From positions 1,426,001-1,490,000 of the forward strand of contig JAPDRO010000001.1 of assembly GCA_030247885.1 (NCBI GenBank): 64,000 nucleotides of DNA. The letters are read 5' to 3'. Positions within the stretch are counted from its first letter, which is position 1; every line of letters begins with the position of its first letter. Position numbers and translations under genes: made by a program. Shown piece by piece: positions 32,412 to 43,898 of this stretch. The notes under the pieces were generated by a model. That model ran no database searches. It was not told the origin of the DNA and saw only the letters and a list, made by a program, of their open reading frames with translations. This DNA is from Taxawa tesnikishii (nom. ined.) (Eukaryota > Ascomycota > Dothideomycetes > Dothideales).

Positions 32412-35400
32412 ATGGAGGGTGCCTTCACTCACCTCGGAAACCACCTCATCTCGGATTCCGCTTCTGCCATCAACGCCGGCGACGACCTTTCCACCATCGA
32501 CGCTGACGAGAGCGCACTGGATAGAGAGTATGGAAGAGGCAACCTAACTGGCGGACCCCGCAGGAGAAGGGTTGGTGACGACGATGAGACGGACGTCTAC
32601 GACGATGACGACGACCTGGAGAGCTTGGCGAGCGCGGCCGTCAATGGCGCGAATGGACACTTGCACGCCAAAGAAGAGGAGGTGGAGTTGCCGGCACACG
32701 CTTGCGCGTACGTCTACTGCAAAGTACAGGGCATGGGCAGCAAGAGCTGGTTCTGACATTGTTCTCATCTAGATATTGTGGCATCCACAATGCCAGCAGC
32801 GTAGTCAAGTGCCTAGCGTGCAACAAGTGGTTCTGCAGCGCTCGCGGAAACACCTCTTCCTCGCACATTATCAACCATCTGGTGCGCGCGCGCACAAAGA
32901 GGTTCAGCTTCACCCTGCTTCACCACTCGGAGACACTATCCTGGAGTGTTACAACTGCGGAACTAAGAATGTTTTTCTACTGGGTTTTATTCCAGCCAAA
33001 TCCGATACAGTTGTTGTTTTGCTTTGTCGTCAGCCCTGTGCTGCCATGCCGTCTTCAAAGGATATGAACTGGGACACTTCGCGCTGGCAGCCACTGATTG
33101 AGGATCGCTCATTCCTGCCATGGCTTGTTGCCGCACCATCAGACCAAGAGCAGATGCGCGCCCGTCACCTTGCCCCTCAGGCCATCGCCAAGCTGGAGGA
33201 GCTGTGGAAGGACAACCAGAGCGCGACCATCGAGGACCTGGAGAAGGGTGCTGGAGTGGACGATGAACCGGCCCCAGTTCTTCTGCGTTACGACGACGCA
33301 TATCAGTACCAAAACATCTTCGGTCCCCTGGTAAAGATTGAAGCAGACTACGATCGTAAGTTAAAGGAGGCTCAGTCTCAGGACAACCTCATCGTGCGCT
33401 GGGATTTTGGTCTGAACAACAAGCACCTTGCAAGTTTCGTTTTGCCAAAGCTGGAGCTGGGCGATGTCAAGCTTGCTGTAGGTGATGAGATGCGGTTGCG
33501 GTACACTGGCGAGTTGAGACCGCACTGGGAGGGTGTTGGTTATGTCATCAAGATTCCAAACAACCAGTCCGACGAGGTCACCATCGAGTTGAGGACTAAG
33601 GGCGACCACAAATCCGTGCCCACAGAGTGCACTCACAACTTCAGTGCAGATTATGTCTGGAAGGCCACTTCTTTCGACCGCATGCAGCATGCCATGAAGA
33701 CTTTTGCGATTGACGAGATGTCCGTTTCTGGCTACATCTTCCACCGTCTGCTGGGCCATGAGGTCGCTGCTGCGCCGATGAAGACCCAGATGCCGCGCAA
33801 GTACAGCGTTCCAGGTCTGCCGGAGCTCAACGGTTCGCAAATCAATGCCGTCAAGAGCGTGCTCCAGAAGCCTTTGAGCTTGATTCAGGGTCCCCCAGGA
33901 ACCGGAAAGACCGTCACATCAGCCACCATCATCTACCATTTGGCCAAGATCAATGGTGGTCAGGTCCTTGTCTGCGCGCCTTCCAATGTCGCTGTCGATC
34001 AACTTTGCGAGCGCATTCACCGCACAGGCCTGAAGACTGTTCGTGTTACTGCGAAGAGCAGAGAGGACGTCGAGTCACCCGTGGGCTTCCTTTCCCTGCA
34101 CGAGCAAGTTCGGCTGAACGACAGCAACATTGAACTCATCAAGCTCAACCAGCTCAAGAGCGAACTCGGCGAACTTTCCAGTCAGGACGAAAAGAAGTTC
34201 AAGCAACTTGTCCGCAATGCTGAGCGCGAGATCCTGTCCAACGCGGACGTCATTTGCTGTACTTGTGTCGGCGCTGGCGACCCGCGGCTTGCGAAGCTCA
34301 AGTTCCGCACCGTCTTGATTGATGAATCGACGCAGTCGGCTGAGCCTGAGTGTATGATTCCACTGGTTCTTGGTTGCAAGCAGGTCGTTCTGGTTGGTGA
34401 TCACCAGCAGCTTGGACCTGTTATTATGAACAAGAAGGCGGCAAAGGCAGGTCTCAACCAATCTCTATTCGAACGTCTTGTCATCCTTGGCTGTGCCCCG
34501 ATCCGTCTTCAGGTTCAATACCGCATGCACCCTTGCCTGTCGGAGTTTCCTTCCAACATGTTCTATGAGGGCTCCCTCCAAAACGGCGTCACTATGCAGC
34601 AGCGTCTGCGTCGCGACGTCGACTTCCCGTGGCCAGTCGCTGATTCGCCAATGATGTTCTGGTCGAACTTGGGCAACGAGGAAATCTCTGCATCCGGTAC
34701 ATCCTACCTGAACCGCACCGAAGCTCAGAATGTGGAGAAGATTGTCACGCGCTTCTTCAAGGCTGGAGTCCAGCCGCAAGACATTGGTATCATTACACCA
34801 TACGAAGGTCAGCGCTCTTATGTCGTCTCTTCTATGCAGACCTCTGGAACGTTCAAGAAAGAGCACTATAAAGAGATCGAGGTGGCGTCTGTCGACGCTT
34901 TCCAGGGCCGAGAGAAGGACTTCATCGTTTTGTCTTGCGTGCGTTCGAACGATCACCAGGGTATTGGTTTCTTGTCTGACCCCGTCGTCTGAACGTCGCC
35001 TTGACCCGTGCCAAGTATGGTCTAGTCATTCTGGGTAACCCCAAGGTTCTTTCCAAGCATCCACTTTGGCACTACCTGCTCTTGCACTTCAAGGAGCGCA
35101 ACTGCCTTGTTGAGGGACCACTCAGTAACCTACAGGTGTCTCTTCTCCAGTTCAGCAGGCCGAAGACTACCTACCGCGGACCACAGCGCTATCAGATGGC
35201 GTATCAGCACGCTACCAACATGGCTGCGGCCAGTGGCCAGCCTGCCCGTAGCAACAACCGCAAGGATGGATACAACGAAAACGAGTCCATCGTGGGCTAT
35301 ATTCCTGATGACGTCTCTAGCGTACACTCGTCTGCCCTCGGTGGAGCAGCATTACCATCCAACTATCCGCCCGTGTTCCAGAGCTTCACTGAGGCTTGGC

Positions 35401-35744
35401 CGACGCTGCCCGGCTCTAGGAATGGACCGCAGAAGAAGGATGCTCCGGAGAGCGTGGCTGGTGAAAGTGTCGCCGGTACTGAAATCACGGACGTCACGAC
35501 CACGACCAACGGCGCGAAGAACGGAGGTGGCGTTGGAGGTGTAGGGCAAGGCGGTGTCAGCTTGGCAGGACTCAGCATCAACGACCTCGGCAAGCAAGCG
35601 AGTCTGAGCCAGAGCGACAGGCTGAAGCGTTATGTGGAAGGAGGCACGTCTGGACTCAGGGGTGGAAGCATGCTCCAGGACGATGACGCTCGAAGCATTA
35701 GCACGGCCTTTGCAAGTCAGGTTGGACTGGGTGGTTACGACTGA
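32412..35744 (+). CDS. UPF1/NAM7: RNA helicase Upf1/Nam7 of nonsense-mediated decay
   Basis: ATP-dependent 5'-3' RNA helicase that starts decay of mRNAs with premature stops. Exon 1 (32412-32707) is acidic; exon 2 starts at 32773 after a 65-bp intron. Cys/His zinc domain: [47 protein letters not shown]. Helicase motifs: [14 protein letters not shown], Ia [96 protein letters not shown]. The C-terminal tail (about 150 residues) is Ser/Gly-rich. Two single-base losses: within 32884-32895 (GCGCGC tract; upstream NHLVRAR, downstream HKEVQLHP) and the C4 run at 34980-34983 (a fifth C gives [15 protein letters not shown]). Likely sequence errors, since both flanks are highly conserved. Confidence 0.95.
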
Positions 35745-36897
35745 TCACTGCCGCGTTGAGACTGTCAGACGCAAAGGTTACTGCAAAGAAAAACTAAATG
35801 GCAGGAACCGGGAGCATCATGTTACCGCCGCATCCGTTCACCACAACTTTCGGACCATGCCATGAGGAAACCTCCTTCTGCTCCAGGCGCCGCGACAGTA
35901 ACGTGACGCCCGGTCACTACGTCAACGCGCAAAGACTCGCCAGAGAACCTCTATGTGTCGTTCAAGGGACCGCAGCCGGAACCGTGCAGTGCTGGGTACC
36001 GGTTAGTTGCTTGCTAGAGCATGAGCTCGGGGTCGTTGCACAAGCACACCGCTGTTCTCCTGGCTGTGCAACAAGGTCCAACGGTTGTGTTATTCAGCAA
36101 GGTATCGCATCGCTTTGGGTGCTTTGGTTATCCTGCTTCCCTCGCACGCTAGCGTGGTTCGCTCGTTAGTCATGCTGCAACCGATGGGTATGTCAGGGTT
36201 CAAAAGTAGCTAGGTACATTAAATTCCAACTTTAGTCACTCCTTGAATTCGCCCGTTTTGCCATCTCAATTTCTGTACTTCGTCGAAATCAGCTGCGGAG
36301 TAAAGCGTTTTGAACAAACATACGATCACGCCATGCTCTGCTCCTGGATGCAGCTCTTTCTGTCTGCTACGTAGAGCTTGTTGCGGCCATGTTAGTATCA
36401 GGCCTAAGAGGGAGTCATTGTTGTCCATCCAGGATGCCGGGAGTGAAGCACAACCCATGGAAATATCTCATACTGTACTTGCACAGGCTCATCTCAATAG
36501 TATAGCCGTGCTAGGTTCTCCAAACAGGGAGGCTTCCATCGTCGAAGTAGCAACCTTCGGCATAAGGGTGACGTTTCCAATGGAAGCAGGCTGGTGGGAC
36601 GAACTCACCGCAACAGAAGACGTGAGAAAAGCCGCGTTGCTCGTTGCCTTGTGAGGGGTTGTTGTTAGCAGGTCAGTGTCTCCTACCACCCGTACAACCA
36701 GTTTCACAAGTGCGCATATGGGAAGTGGTGTCGAATGGGGCCGTATGAGTATTGGAGACAGAAGAACTCGTCAGGGATGAAGGAAGACTTACCATTCAAT
36801 CACTCGCTTAATCCATGATACTACGAAGAGAAAAGACAGACCTCATGCTTACTTGTTACTCAAGTTTCCATGCTGGCCCACGAAGCCCCAGGGCCCC
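35745..36897. other. Intergenic between convergent genes, no gene seen
   Basis: About 1.15 kb; short frames only, no motif. Confidence 0.4.
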
Positions 36898-38370
36898 CTA
36901 CGGTTTCCGGTCGAAGAGCAGAAACGCTTCCAGGATGTCCGACACCAAACGGGCGATGTCCTTAGCCTGCCCGGGCCTGATGTTCTCCAGGCCCTGAGCG
37001 TTGGTCCCGACCAGCTCCTTCGCATACTCTTCCCTCCCCTCGGCCGTGCTGAGCCGGTAGCGCAGGTGGTCCGCCTGGACAATGTCGAACTCGACCCTGG
37101 TGAGAAACCTCCGCCAGTGATACGCGATTCCGAGCCGCTCATGCAAGGTCAGGGGCGCATTCAGGGCGTCGACGAACGGCTCTATGCGCTCGAGGAGCTC
37201 GTGCAGACAGGCTTCGCTCTGCTCCTCGGTCATACCGGCCACGGTCACGCATTTCTGCTTCACCGCGTTCAGCTCCGTCTCCATCGCCTCGTGCTGGCCG
37301 GTCGGGTTCGGGTCGGGTTGTGGATACCCGGCCGTCGCGGCGAGCGTTGCGTAATAGCGGTCCAGACGCGCCTGTAGGAAGACCCGGTTGGGCCACATCC
37401 TTGAATGGAACTTCTTGTCAAATGCCTCGTCCCACCGCTTCTTGTTCTCGGGCACCTTGAGGTAGTAGTCCTTCGGCAGTTGCTCTTCATCCTCGAGGAT
37501 GCGGTGGCGCTGCTCGTCGAGGTGGTTGATGAGCCAGGATTGAGTCTGCAACAGTTGGTCCTGCTTCTCCGTCAGCCGCCGACTAGACTCGAATTGCGCC
37601 CAGTATTCGTCTATCGCCCACGCCACCGCCTCCTTTAGCCATGCATCGTACAGACGTGGGATGTGGACGTCGCTCTGCCAGCTTGGCCCCAATTGAACGT
37701 CCTGCGGCACTTCACCCTCCTTCAGATGTCCGATGGCGGTTTCGTAGCGGTGTCGACGCACTGATGCCGCAATGTACACCTCGACAATGGTGGATTCGGA
37801 GACGGATCTGGAGCCCGCGAGCTTGAAGTCACCGAAGCCGTTGACGAGCGCGCTGCTCTCGAACCCGAAAGCCGCTCCGTGGTTGAGCCAACTCCAGTCG
37901 CTGTGGTCCTCGTGACCACCGCATGACATGCCATGCATCTGCTCCTCAACATGGTCATGTTCAATTCTGGCCTCGGCGTAGTGTCTGTGCCCAGCCGCCA
38001 GCAAGCTCAGGATCTTGCGGATGTTGCGTGGCGTCTCGATCCACAACAACATGTCATAGACGCGCAGTTGAGATTGCGTGGCACGGAGGACGAGGTCGTT
38101 GAACTTGACGAACTTGTTGTAGGCCTGGTCGGTGAGTGGGCTGCGTTGGACCTGCCGTTGCCATCCCTCCAGTGCCAATTCGAGATCTGCTTCGAGCTTC
38201 TGGTTCTGCTGCTGTGAGCGGGAGAGCTGCGTTTCGAATCCTTCAAGCACTTCCATGTGTTGTTCCCTCATTGCTTCACCCATAGGGTCTTCGTCGGTTT
38301 GCCGCGCGGCCTGCACTTCGGCTTCCCTACGCCGTCTCTGAGTGTCGCGGTTATGGTTAACGTGAGGCAT
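36898..38370 (-). CDS. Coiled-coil protein of unknown function
   Basis: One open frame of 490 residues from the ATG at 38370 (MPHVNHNRDTQRRRREAEVQ). The frame stays open upstream to 38883, but that part is Cys-rich and unlike the rest, so I take 38370. Residues 1-80 are charged with heptad-like spacing (EGFETQLSRSQQQNQKLEAD, LELALEGWQRQ). The middle has an Asp/His patch (MHGMSCGGHEDHSDWSW) that could bind metal, though this is only a guess. The C-terminal half is helical with many Trp/Tyr (AWAIDEYWAQFESS, NKKRWDEAFDKKFHSRMWPN). I do not recognise the family. The coding sequence is uninterrupted and GC-rich like its neighbours. Confidence 0.65.
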   Translation of the reverse strand: MPHVNHNRDTQRRRREAEVQAARQTDEDPMGEAMREQHMEVLEGFETQLSRSQQQNQKLEADLELALEGWQRQVQRSPLTDQAYNKFVKFNDLVLRATQSQLRVYDMLLWIETPRNIRKILSLLAAGHRHYAEARIEHDHVEEQMHGMSCGGHEDHSDWSWLNHGAAFGFESSALVNGFGDFKLAGSRSVSESTIVEVYIAASVRRHRYETAIGHLKEGEVPQDVQLGPSWQSDVHIPRLYDAWLKEAVAWAIDEYWAQFESSRRLTEKQDQLLQTQSWLINHLDEQRHRILEDEEQLPKDYYLKVPENKKRWDEAFDKKFHSRMWPNRVFLQARLDRYYATLAATAGYPQPDPNPTGQHEAMETELNAVKQKCVTVAGMTEEQSEACLHELLERIEPFVDALNAPLTLHERLGIAYHWRRFLTRVEFDIVQADHLRYRLSTAEGREEYAKELVGTNAQGLENIRPGQAKDIARLVSDILEAFLLFDRKP

Positions 38371-38942
38371 AATGCAAGCAACGTATTCTGTCCGTGTTCG
38401 AGACGAAACAAGGGTGGAGGGAACGTATGCCGTCTCTGTCCGGAGGGAATCTGAACAAGTCGCACATCGAAGCATGCAAGTTTTTTCTATAGATATTGGG
38501 ATTCTGCGACACAATGCCGTTGTTGGTTCAAGCTGCTGTCCTGACTCTTTGTTCCAGATGTCGTCAGAAGGTAACGAACAATGCGACATGTATGCGTACG
38601 CTCGATTCAAGGACAGACAAAAACGACACAAAGCTGCGGGACAACAAGGTTGTTGATCACCCGAATACCAAATAAAAGGAAAAGCATTACCCACACTACA
38701 GAAATAGCCATCGAGGACTGCAAAACAGAGATCCACTCGAGCGTTGCATCCGTCAGAGGCTTTCACTCGATGAGTCAAGATGAGAACTGCGGCTTTTAAG
38801 AGAAAGGTTATATCTCTATGATCTTGGGCACACAAAAGATCCCCGAGTGCCTGGATGTGGCGAGGATTCGAATACGAAGACACTTAGAGACAGTTTTCCA
38901 GGATCAGACTGAACACACGTACTGTGACAAATCGCCATCTCA
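38371..38942. other. Upstream region of the coiled-coil gene
   Basis: 572 bp between the start of one minus-strand gene and the end of the next; nothing recognised. Confidence 0.35.
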
Positions 38943-40369
38943 TCACTTCGGCTTGCTGGCAAGCGGAATAGGCGGCGGTTCAGTTGCAGCACCACCCAAT
39001 TCCTTTTTCTTCGGGGGCGGTGGAGGTGGCTTTTTACCCGCTACTCCAGACGAAGAGGAAGCCGTACTGCTTACATCTGCACCTGCACCTGCCGCGCTTC
39101 CACCCGCCAGACTGTTCAGCCTGTTCGCAACGCCAAACTTTTGGTTTAAGCCGTTGGCAGTCTGCAGGCCCGCAGCTACCTGGTCGCCATGCCTCTCGCG
39201 GAAATTATTGGCTGTATATGCGGCAGATCGAGCATCTGACAGTGAGACAGAAGAGGGGTCGTTGCGGAAGTTGCTAGCTGTCTTTAGCGCGGCGTTTTTT
39301 GTGCCCAAGTCGTGCCCTGATTGGCGTTCTCTTGCGCGGTGGATGACGGTGTGGACATTTTGGCAAAGCGTGATTGCAGTTCGCTGAGCTGAGGTGCTTG
39401 AGGTCCACGTGCAGGTACGGATGGTGATTGCGTAGGTGCACGTGAAGGCGCGGGCGGCGATAGCACAGGCGCGCGAGCAGGCACCGAAGGGGATTGCGTC
39501 GCTCCTCGTGCAGGCAATGGAGGGGACTGGACAGGTTTAGGAGGCGACGCTGAACGGCCGATGCTCAATCCTGGTACCGACACGCCAGCTTGTCCAAGCC
39601 TGCTCAATGCTCCTTGATCCGGCTGCTGCACCGCTTCACCGTACGTCGGTGGAGGAGCTGGGGAATTCGGATCCGGATGCGAGTTCTGGCGAGGAGGTAG
39701 CCTTGGTGGAAGACCTGGGGGTCCGGCAGGCTTCCTGGCGGCGGGAGCTGGAATGGGCGACGGAGAGCTGCCACCGGACCTCCGAACAGGCGGCTTTGGA
39801 AGATTCGTTGTAGACAGTCCCGTGGTATCTACACGGTATGGTTTTGGTGGTGACGGAGGTCTATTGGTTTCCTCTTCTTCTGCTCTGGCTTGCGCTTGCT
39901 CGGCCTCCTGCTGGCGGAGTATTACATCCTGAGAGATAGGAGCGCCCAAACCGCCGGTATGTTGAGGATACGACGGTGAGCTTGCAGAGCTTTGCGCGGC
40001 GCTGGCACCGTGATAGTGAACGTGCTTAGGTGGTGGAGCGAAAGATGCAGCTGATGCGCTTTCAGCAACCGCGACGAGTTTGTAGGGGCAGGGGCAGGCA
40101 GGCGCTTACGGTCTCTCAGGGAGGACAGCGGGGCAGACTGGTGGCTACGCGACTCTTGGTACGGATCCTTGCCCTTGCCCATCCATCCCGCCTGTACGAC
40201 CCGGAATCAGCGCGTGTGTGTGCTAAGGCTGGAGCATCGACGAGGTCGTAGTCGTCGCACGCACAATCGTATTGACACCCTTGAACTCGGACCGGATCCC
40301 TCCTTCCTTTCCGCCTCCCCTCTTCTCGGGATGCCATCCGCCCTTCGCTAATCCTTTGAAGTCTGGCAT
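38943..40369 (-). CDS. Proline-rich protein, possibly Aim3-like actin-patch type
   Basis: Exons 40369-40265 (MPDFKGLAKGGWHPEKRGGG...), 40191-40110 (AGWMGKGKDPYQESRSHQSA) and 40050-38943. The long exon has APPPKHVHYHGASAAQ, then PPSPPKPYRVDTTGLSTTNL, PKPPVRR and many PxxP stretches (PPGLPPRLPPR, SPPLPARG), which look like SH3 ligands. The end region NAALKTASNFRNDPSSVSLS and YTANNFRERHGDQ is helical, and the tail is a KKPPPPPPKKK stretch. I recall similar PYRVDTTGLST proteins in filamentous fungi, related to yeast Aim3 of cortical actin patches; that link is uncertain. The frame breaks in the run of six T at 39295-39300 (A on the coding strand): a seventh A gives TTWAQKNAALKTA. Likely under-called. 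Confidence 0.65.
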
Positions 40370-40679
40370 GTTGTATGGCGATTGTGTCTTGGGATGCGTT
40401 GTTGAGGAATCGCAATCGGCACGGAATGGCACAGTACACACTAAGAATGAGGGTCCCGCCATGGTACGTCAGACGGCTCTCGGCGGGGTGAATTATAAAT
40501 AGCCACCACTGTTTACAGAAAACCACAAGACACGAACACGGTGCAGTGATGAGCTGGACTGTTGTGTCGTGTTGGATTGGAAACCCACGTCTACCTTCTC
40601 GTGTTCATCATCAATGCGTGCATGCGCCGCAGCATGGGGATATCTTTTGCTAAAAGTCAACCAAACGCCAGACGTGATC
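40370..40679. other. Intergenic, no gene seen
   Basis: 310 bp between the start of the proline-rich gene and the end of the GNAT gene. Confidence 0.35.
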
Positions 40680-41602
40680 CTATGCTCCTCCCAACCCTCC
40701 AAGCGAGCTCCTCCTGTGCTCTGGTTGTAGGTCGATGCGCTTCCACATGCCCACATGATCTATGCCTTCTTCGTTCCATGTGCCCATGCTCTCGTCCGTC
40801 ACGAAGCCTTGTCTGACGTACACTTTCTCCACAGCCTTCTGCGAATGAACCAAGACCAGTCCATTCCACGTTCTACCCACGTCAGTGGGTCGCCAGTTAG
40901 AAGTCTCTGATGTTCAATAGCGGCAGGCGATGGGGAGGGAGAACAGTGGAGGCGTTCTGAGCAGCCCAGGAAAGGGCAGCATTCACAAGGAGGTTAGACA
41001 ATCCGAGACCTTTGCGTGTGTCAGTATAGGCACGCTGGGTTGGAGATAGCGTCTCGTTTACCTCGATACGGCTTCAGCACGCAGATCCTGCCGAGCTTGA
41101 CGTATGGCTCATTCTTGTCGTGCATCCGTGTTCCGTGCTGTCCAACATCTGCGTCTGGCGACACGCCCTCTGCGTTGTCGATCTTGTGACTGGAGCCAGG
41201 CTCTGGGTGGGGTGGATGCGGCGGAGGCACAAGCCTGATGGTGCCTATGGCCAGCTTATTCGCAGTGCTTCCCTTGCGTTTGAGCTCGCCTTTGGCATTG
41301 CCAATGACGTTGTCACGGTCGCTGCTGCTCTGGCCATGTACCTCTGTCTCCTCGAGCGGCGGCTGAGGATTAGTCGTGCCTACAGAAGCGTAGGCTACCC
41401 AGTGGAAGGAACGCGGGTCGTCGTTGTCGAGCTCGTTCTCAAGCGGGACGCCTTGCTCCTGCACAAAGACCTCTTCGCGAACGCTCATGGCGTCGCAGAA
41501 GACGCGCGGAACATCTTCCGGCTGAGAATCGGACGGCTTGGTGCGATCGTACTTGGTAAGGGCATCGCCGGGCGGCGGTTGAAAGGCGATGAATTCCGAC
41601 AT
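40680..41602 (-). CDS. GNAT-family N-acetyltransferase
   Basis: Acetyl-CoA-dependent N-acetyltransferase, substrate unknown. Exon 1 is 41602-41062, with the start MSEFIAFQPPPGDALTKYDR. It contains VREEVFVQEQGVPLENELDN (the typical GNAT entry block), FHWVAYA, a low-complexity insert of about 60 residues, IGTIRLVPPP, and VKLGRICVLKPYRGKG-type motif A, split by a 52-bp intron (exon 2 begins at 41009, GLGLSNLLVNAALSWA). The end reads WNGLVLVHSQKAVEKVYVRQ, GFVTDESMGTWNEEGIDHVG, MWKR. Two frame shifts fall in exon 2, each one base short: the G4 run 40932-40935 (an extra C on the coding strand gives VLPPPSPAAIEHQRLL) and the G3 run 40887-40889 (gives LTGDPTDVGRTWNGL). Both look like sequence errors. 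Confidence 0.78.
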
Positions 41603-42409
41603 GGGCGCGTAGGAGTATTGGGATTTCCAGAGACAGTGCCGGAACACCGCCTATTGGAGGTAATCACTCAACGTAGCGGCGAAAGTCCAAGCGTGGGCAG
41701 GCGACAGGGCTATCTTGTAATCAAACCAAGCACGGTGGCTTCGTTGGGTGGAGAATGTCGCCGGGGAGGCGGCAATATTGATGTTGATATGATGAGAAGG
41801 TATGATCCCCTCGAACTAACAGCTCAGCCGGGTGCAAAGACAAAGAAGCGTTTGGCGAGCGTAGTCTTGTCTCGCATTGTTGGCTTGTTGGTATGTAGTA
41901 TATGGGCGACCTTCATCAAGGCGATTCAGAAGGGTCGCATCAACAAACGCAGAGTTGCGTCAACTGCCAAGACCGCGATGAACCGGAAAACGATCATCCC
42001 TGCAGTCACATCTTCGCGTCTGTTGAAGAGAAAGTAAAGGGTCTGGGATAAACCACGCAGTTGCCATGACCCCCTCCACGTGCTGCCATCTGGTTAGCCA
42101 AGGGCAAGGCAGGCAGGCACTAGCATCTCAACAGGAAACGGCCGCCGTGTCTGCTATTGGACCCACAGCAAATACCGGACGAGTCCAACGGAAGGCCATC
42201 GACGAACTGACATGCATCGTGCAAATTCTCTCTGATTCTTGAATTACAATATTCTACTAGTCAACAAGGCGAGAACAAACTCCGGCAAGAAGCGTCCATC
42301 TATAGCCTATCCAAATGCTTCTTCAGGTCTCCTGCACAGCAGGGCCAGACCGGCCACCAGCACATCCTTCGCTACCCCCTACAGAAAACAACGGTTTTTA
42401 CTCTGCCAC
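41603..42409. other. Intergenic, no gene seen
   Basis: About 800 bp upstream of the GNAT gene and past the end of the protease gene. A plus-strand frame (41120-42037) is antisense to the GNAT gene and without motif. A short minus-strand hydrophobic frame near 41930-42040 is too weak to call. Confidence 0.35.
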
Positions 42410-43747
42410 CTACGAGAGGCTGACGCCGGCCTGCTGCGCAAATCCCAGTCTTGGGCTGCTTTGCGTCTGGTCGAAGACGACGAACTGGCTCTTTAGGAAG
42501 ATGTCACCGAAGATGCTGAAGCCAATGCCGGTGTTGGCCTGGATACCTCCGAAGCAGGTGGAGGAGCTGATAGGAGCGTAGTTGATGTAGCTACCGGGAA
42601 CAGTGCGCTTGACACCGCCGATGATGGCCGAGAAGTTAGGCAGGGTTGCGCTGCAAGGGAAGGTGTAACCACCCTGCGCAGAGTTGTACGAAGCACCGCT
42701 GACCTTGGCATAGTAAGCAGTGACGACGGCGCTTGGAAGGTAGAGAAGGGTGGTGCCAGTGTCTGCGGATTGTACGTTAGCAAGAATACATGACTTCAAA
42801 GCCCGGGTTGCACTCACCGGCAATGGAGTCGTAGCTGGTGGTAACGGTGGAGCCAGTTCCGATAGCGTATCCGGTGGCGGTGAACTCCCAGAAGCCATTG
42901 GCAGTGTTGACGTTGGTGTAGACGAGGTTACCAGTGTACTTGGATGTGTCAATAAACCCAAAGTCGTAAGAGCCAGCGGCACCCTTCTTGAGAGTCGCGG
43001 TGAAGAGCTTCGAGGCAAGGGTGCTCTTCACGGTGTCGAAGAAGGTGGTCTGCGCAGTTGGCTCGATCGTGTTGATCGAGCTGAAAGCGAGACCGAGCAG
43101 ACCGTCGTTGTCGGTATCCTGCAAGAAAGAGCTGGACACGGAAGTGGCCGCCTCAACCGCCTGGGAGGTAGCAGTGACGGGTCCAACGACGACCTTGTCA
43201 GCATAGACATTTCCGCTAGCGCTGGAGCCGTCGCCGTACTGGATGTCCCAGGTAGAGCCGGACAGGATCTTGGAGGTGCTGTCGTTGGGATTGTAGACGG
43301 AGTGGCCGGACTGCTGGGAGCTTGGCTGCAGAGTAGAGTAGACCCAGAGGTCTGCCGACCCGGTGTCGAAGTCGAGGTTCAGGGTCTGGTTCCCAACTGT
43401 TACAGGGCAGAGGTAGGACTGGTCGTAGGCTTCTGGGGAGGCAGCAACAGAGCCCTTTTGGGCAGCCTTGGCGGCAGCCTTGACCTCCACTGGGATGGCG
43501 CTGAGCTTGGAGAACTGCGCACCATAGGTTAATCAAGGCTTGTTCAAGAGACTCAAGAATCGCTCACCTTGGCGTAGGTGTTCAGCATGGAAAGCGCTGG
43601 CTTCTTGGCAAACTTGCCCTTGGAGACCTGAGGAAGACTGAACGCATGGCCCGGTTGGTTGTTGTTTTGCTGCTTGGGGGCAGGGGCGGCGGAGGCAACG
43701 CTGGTGAAGGCCAGTACCGCAGCCGCGATGGATGGGGTGAAGTGCAT
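42410..43747 (-). CDS. Secreted pepsin-like aspartic protease
   Basis: Endopeptidase active at acid pH, endothiapepsin/podosporapepsin type. Exons 43747-43568, 43514-42818 and 42762-42410 give 409 residues, all in phase. Signal peptide [20 protein letters not shown], then a basic propeptide ([30 protein letters not shown]). Mature part: first catalytic motif [14 protein letters not shown], flap region [36 protein letters not shown], and second catalytic motif [10 protein letters not shown], whose Asp codon is split by intron 2. C-terminal [20 protein letters not shown] and [18 protein letters not shown] complete the fold. It is intact, with no sign of frame error. A TATATA element and an AG microsatellite lie in its upstream region. 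Confidence 0.95.
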
Positions 43748-43846
43748 TGTAAAGAAGGAATTGCAGAGAAGTATCGCAGGAACCGGCCTGAGGTGATAGT
43801 GGGTTTGTAGCAAAGGGGTGTGTAGCGAAGGACTGCTGGCTGAACT

Positions 43847-43877
<31 letters not shown>
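43847..43877. repeat. AG dinucleotide microsatellite
   Basis: About 15 AG units, interrupted once near its left end, in the leader of the aspartic protease gene (CT run on its coding strand). Confidence 0.85.
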
Positions 43878-43890
43878 CGGTAGGTAAGCA

Positions 43891-43898
43891 GTATATAT
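43891..43898 (-). promoter_or_regulatory. TATA box of the aspartic protease gene
   Basis: ATATATAC on the coding strand, about 145 bp upstream of the ATG at 43747 and just beyond the CT microsatellite. Confidence 0.5.

Noticed and set aside
38862-38900. ATTCGAAT motif suggesting a tRNA T-loop
   Set aside because: No matching T-stem or acceptor stem on either strand.
41120-42037. 305-residue plus-strand frame over and beyond the GNAT gene
   Set aside because: Mostly antisense to the GNAT coding region; the extension has no motif or start context.
42750-43532. 260-residue plus-strand frame over the aspartic protease
   Set aside because: Antisense shadow of exon 2 with Gly/Val-rich composition and no motif.
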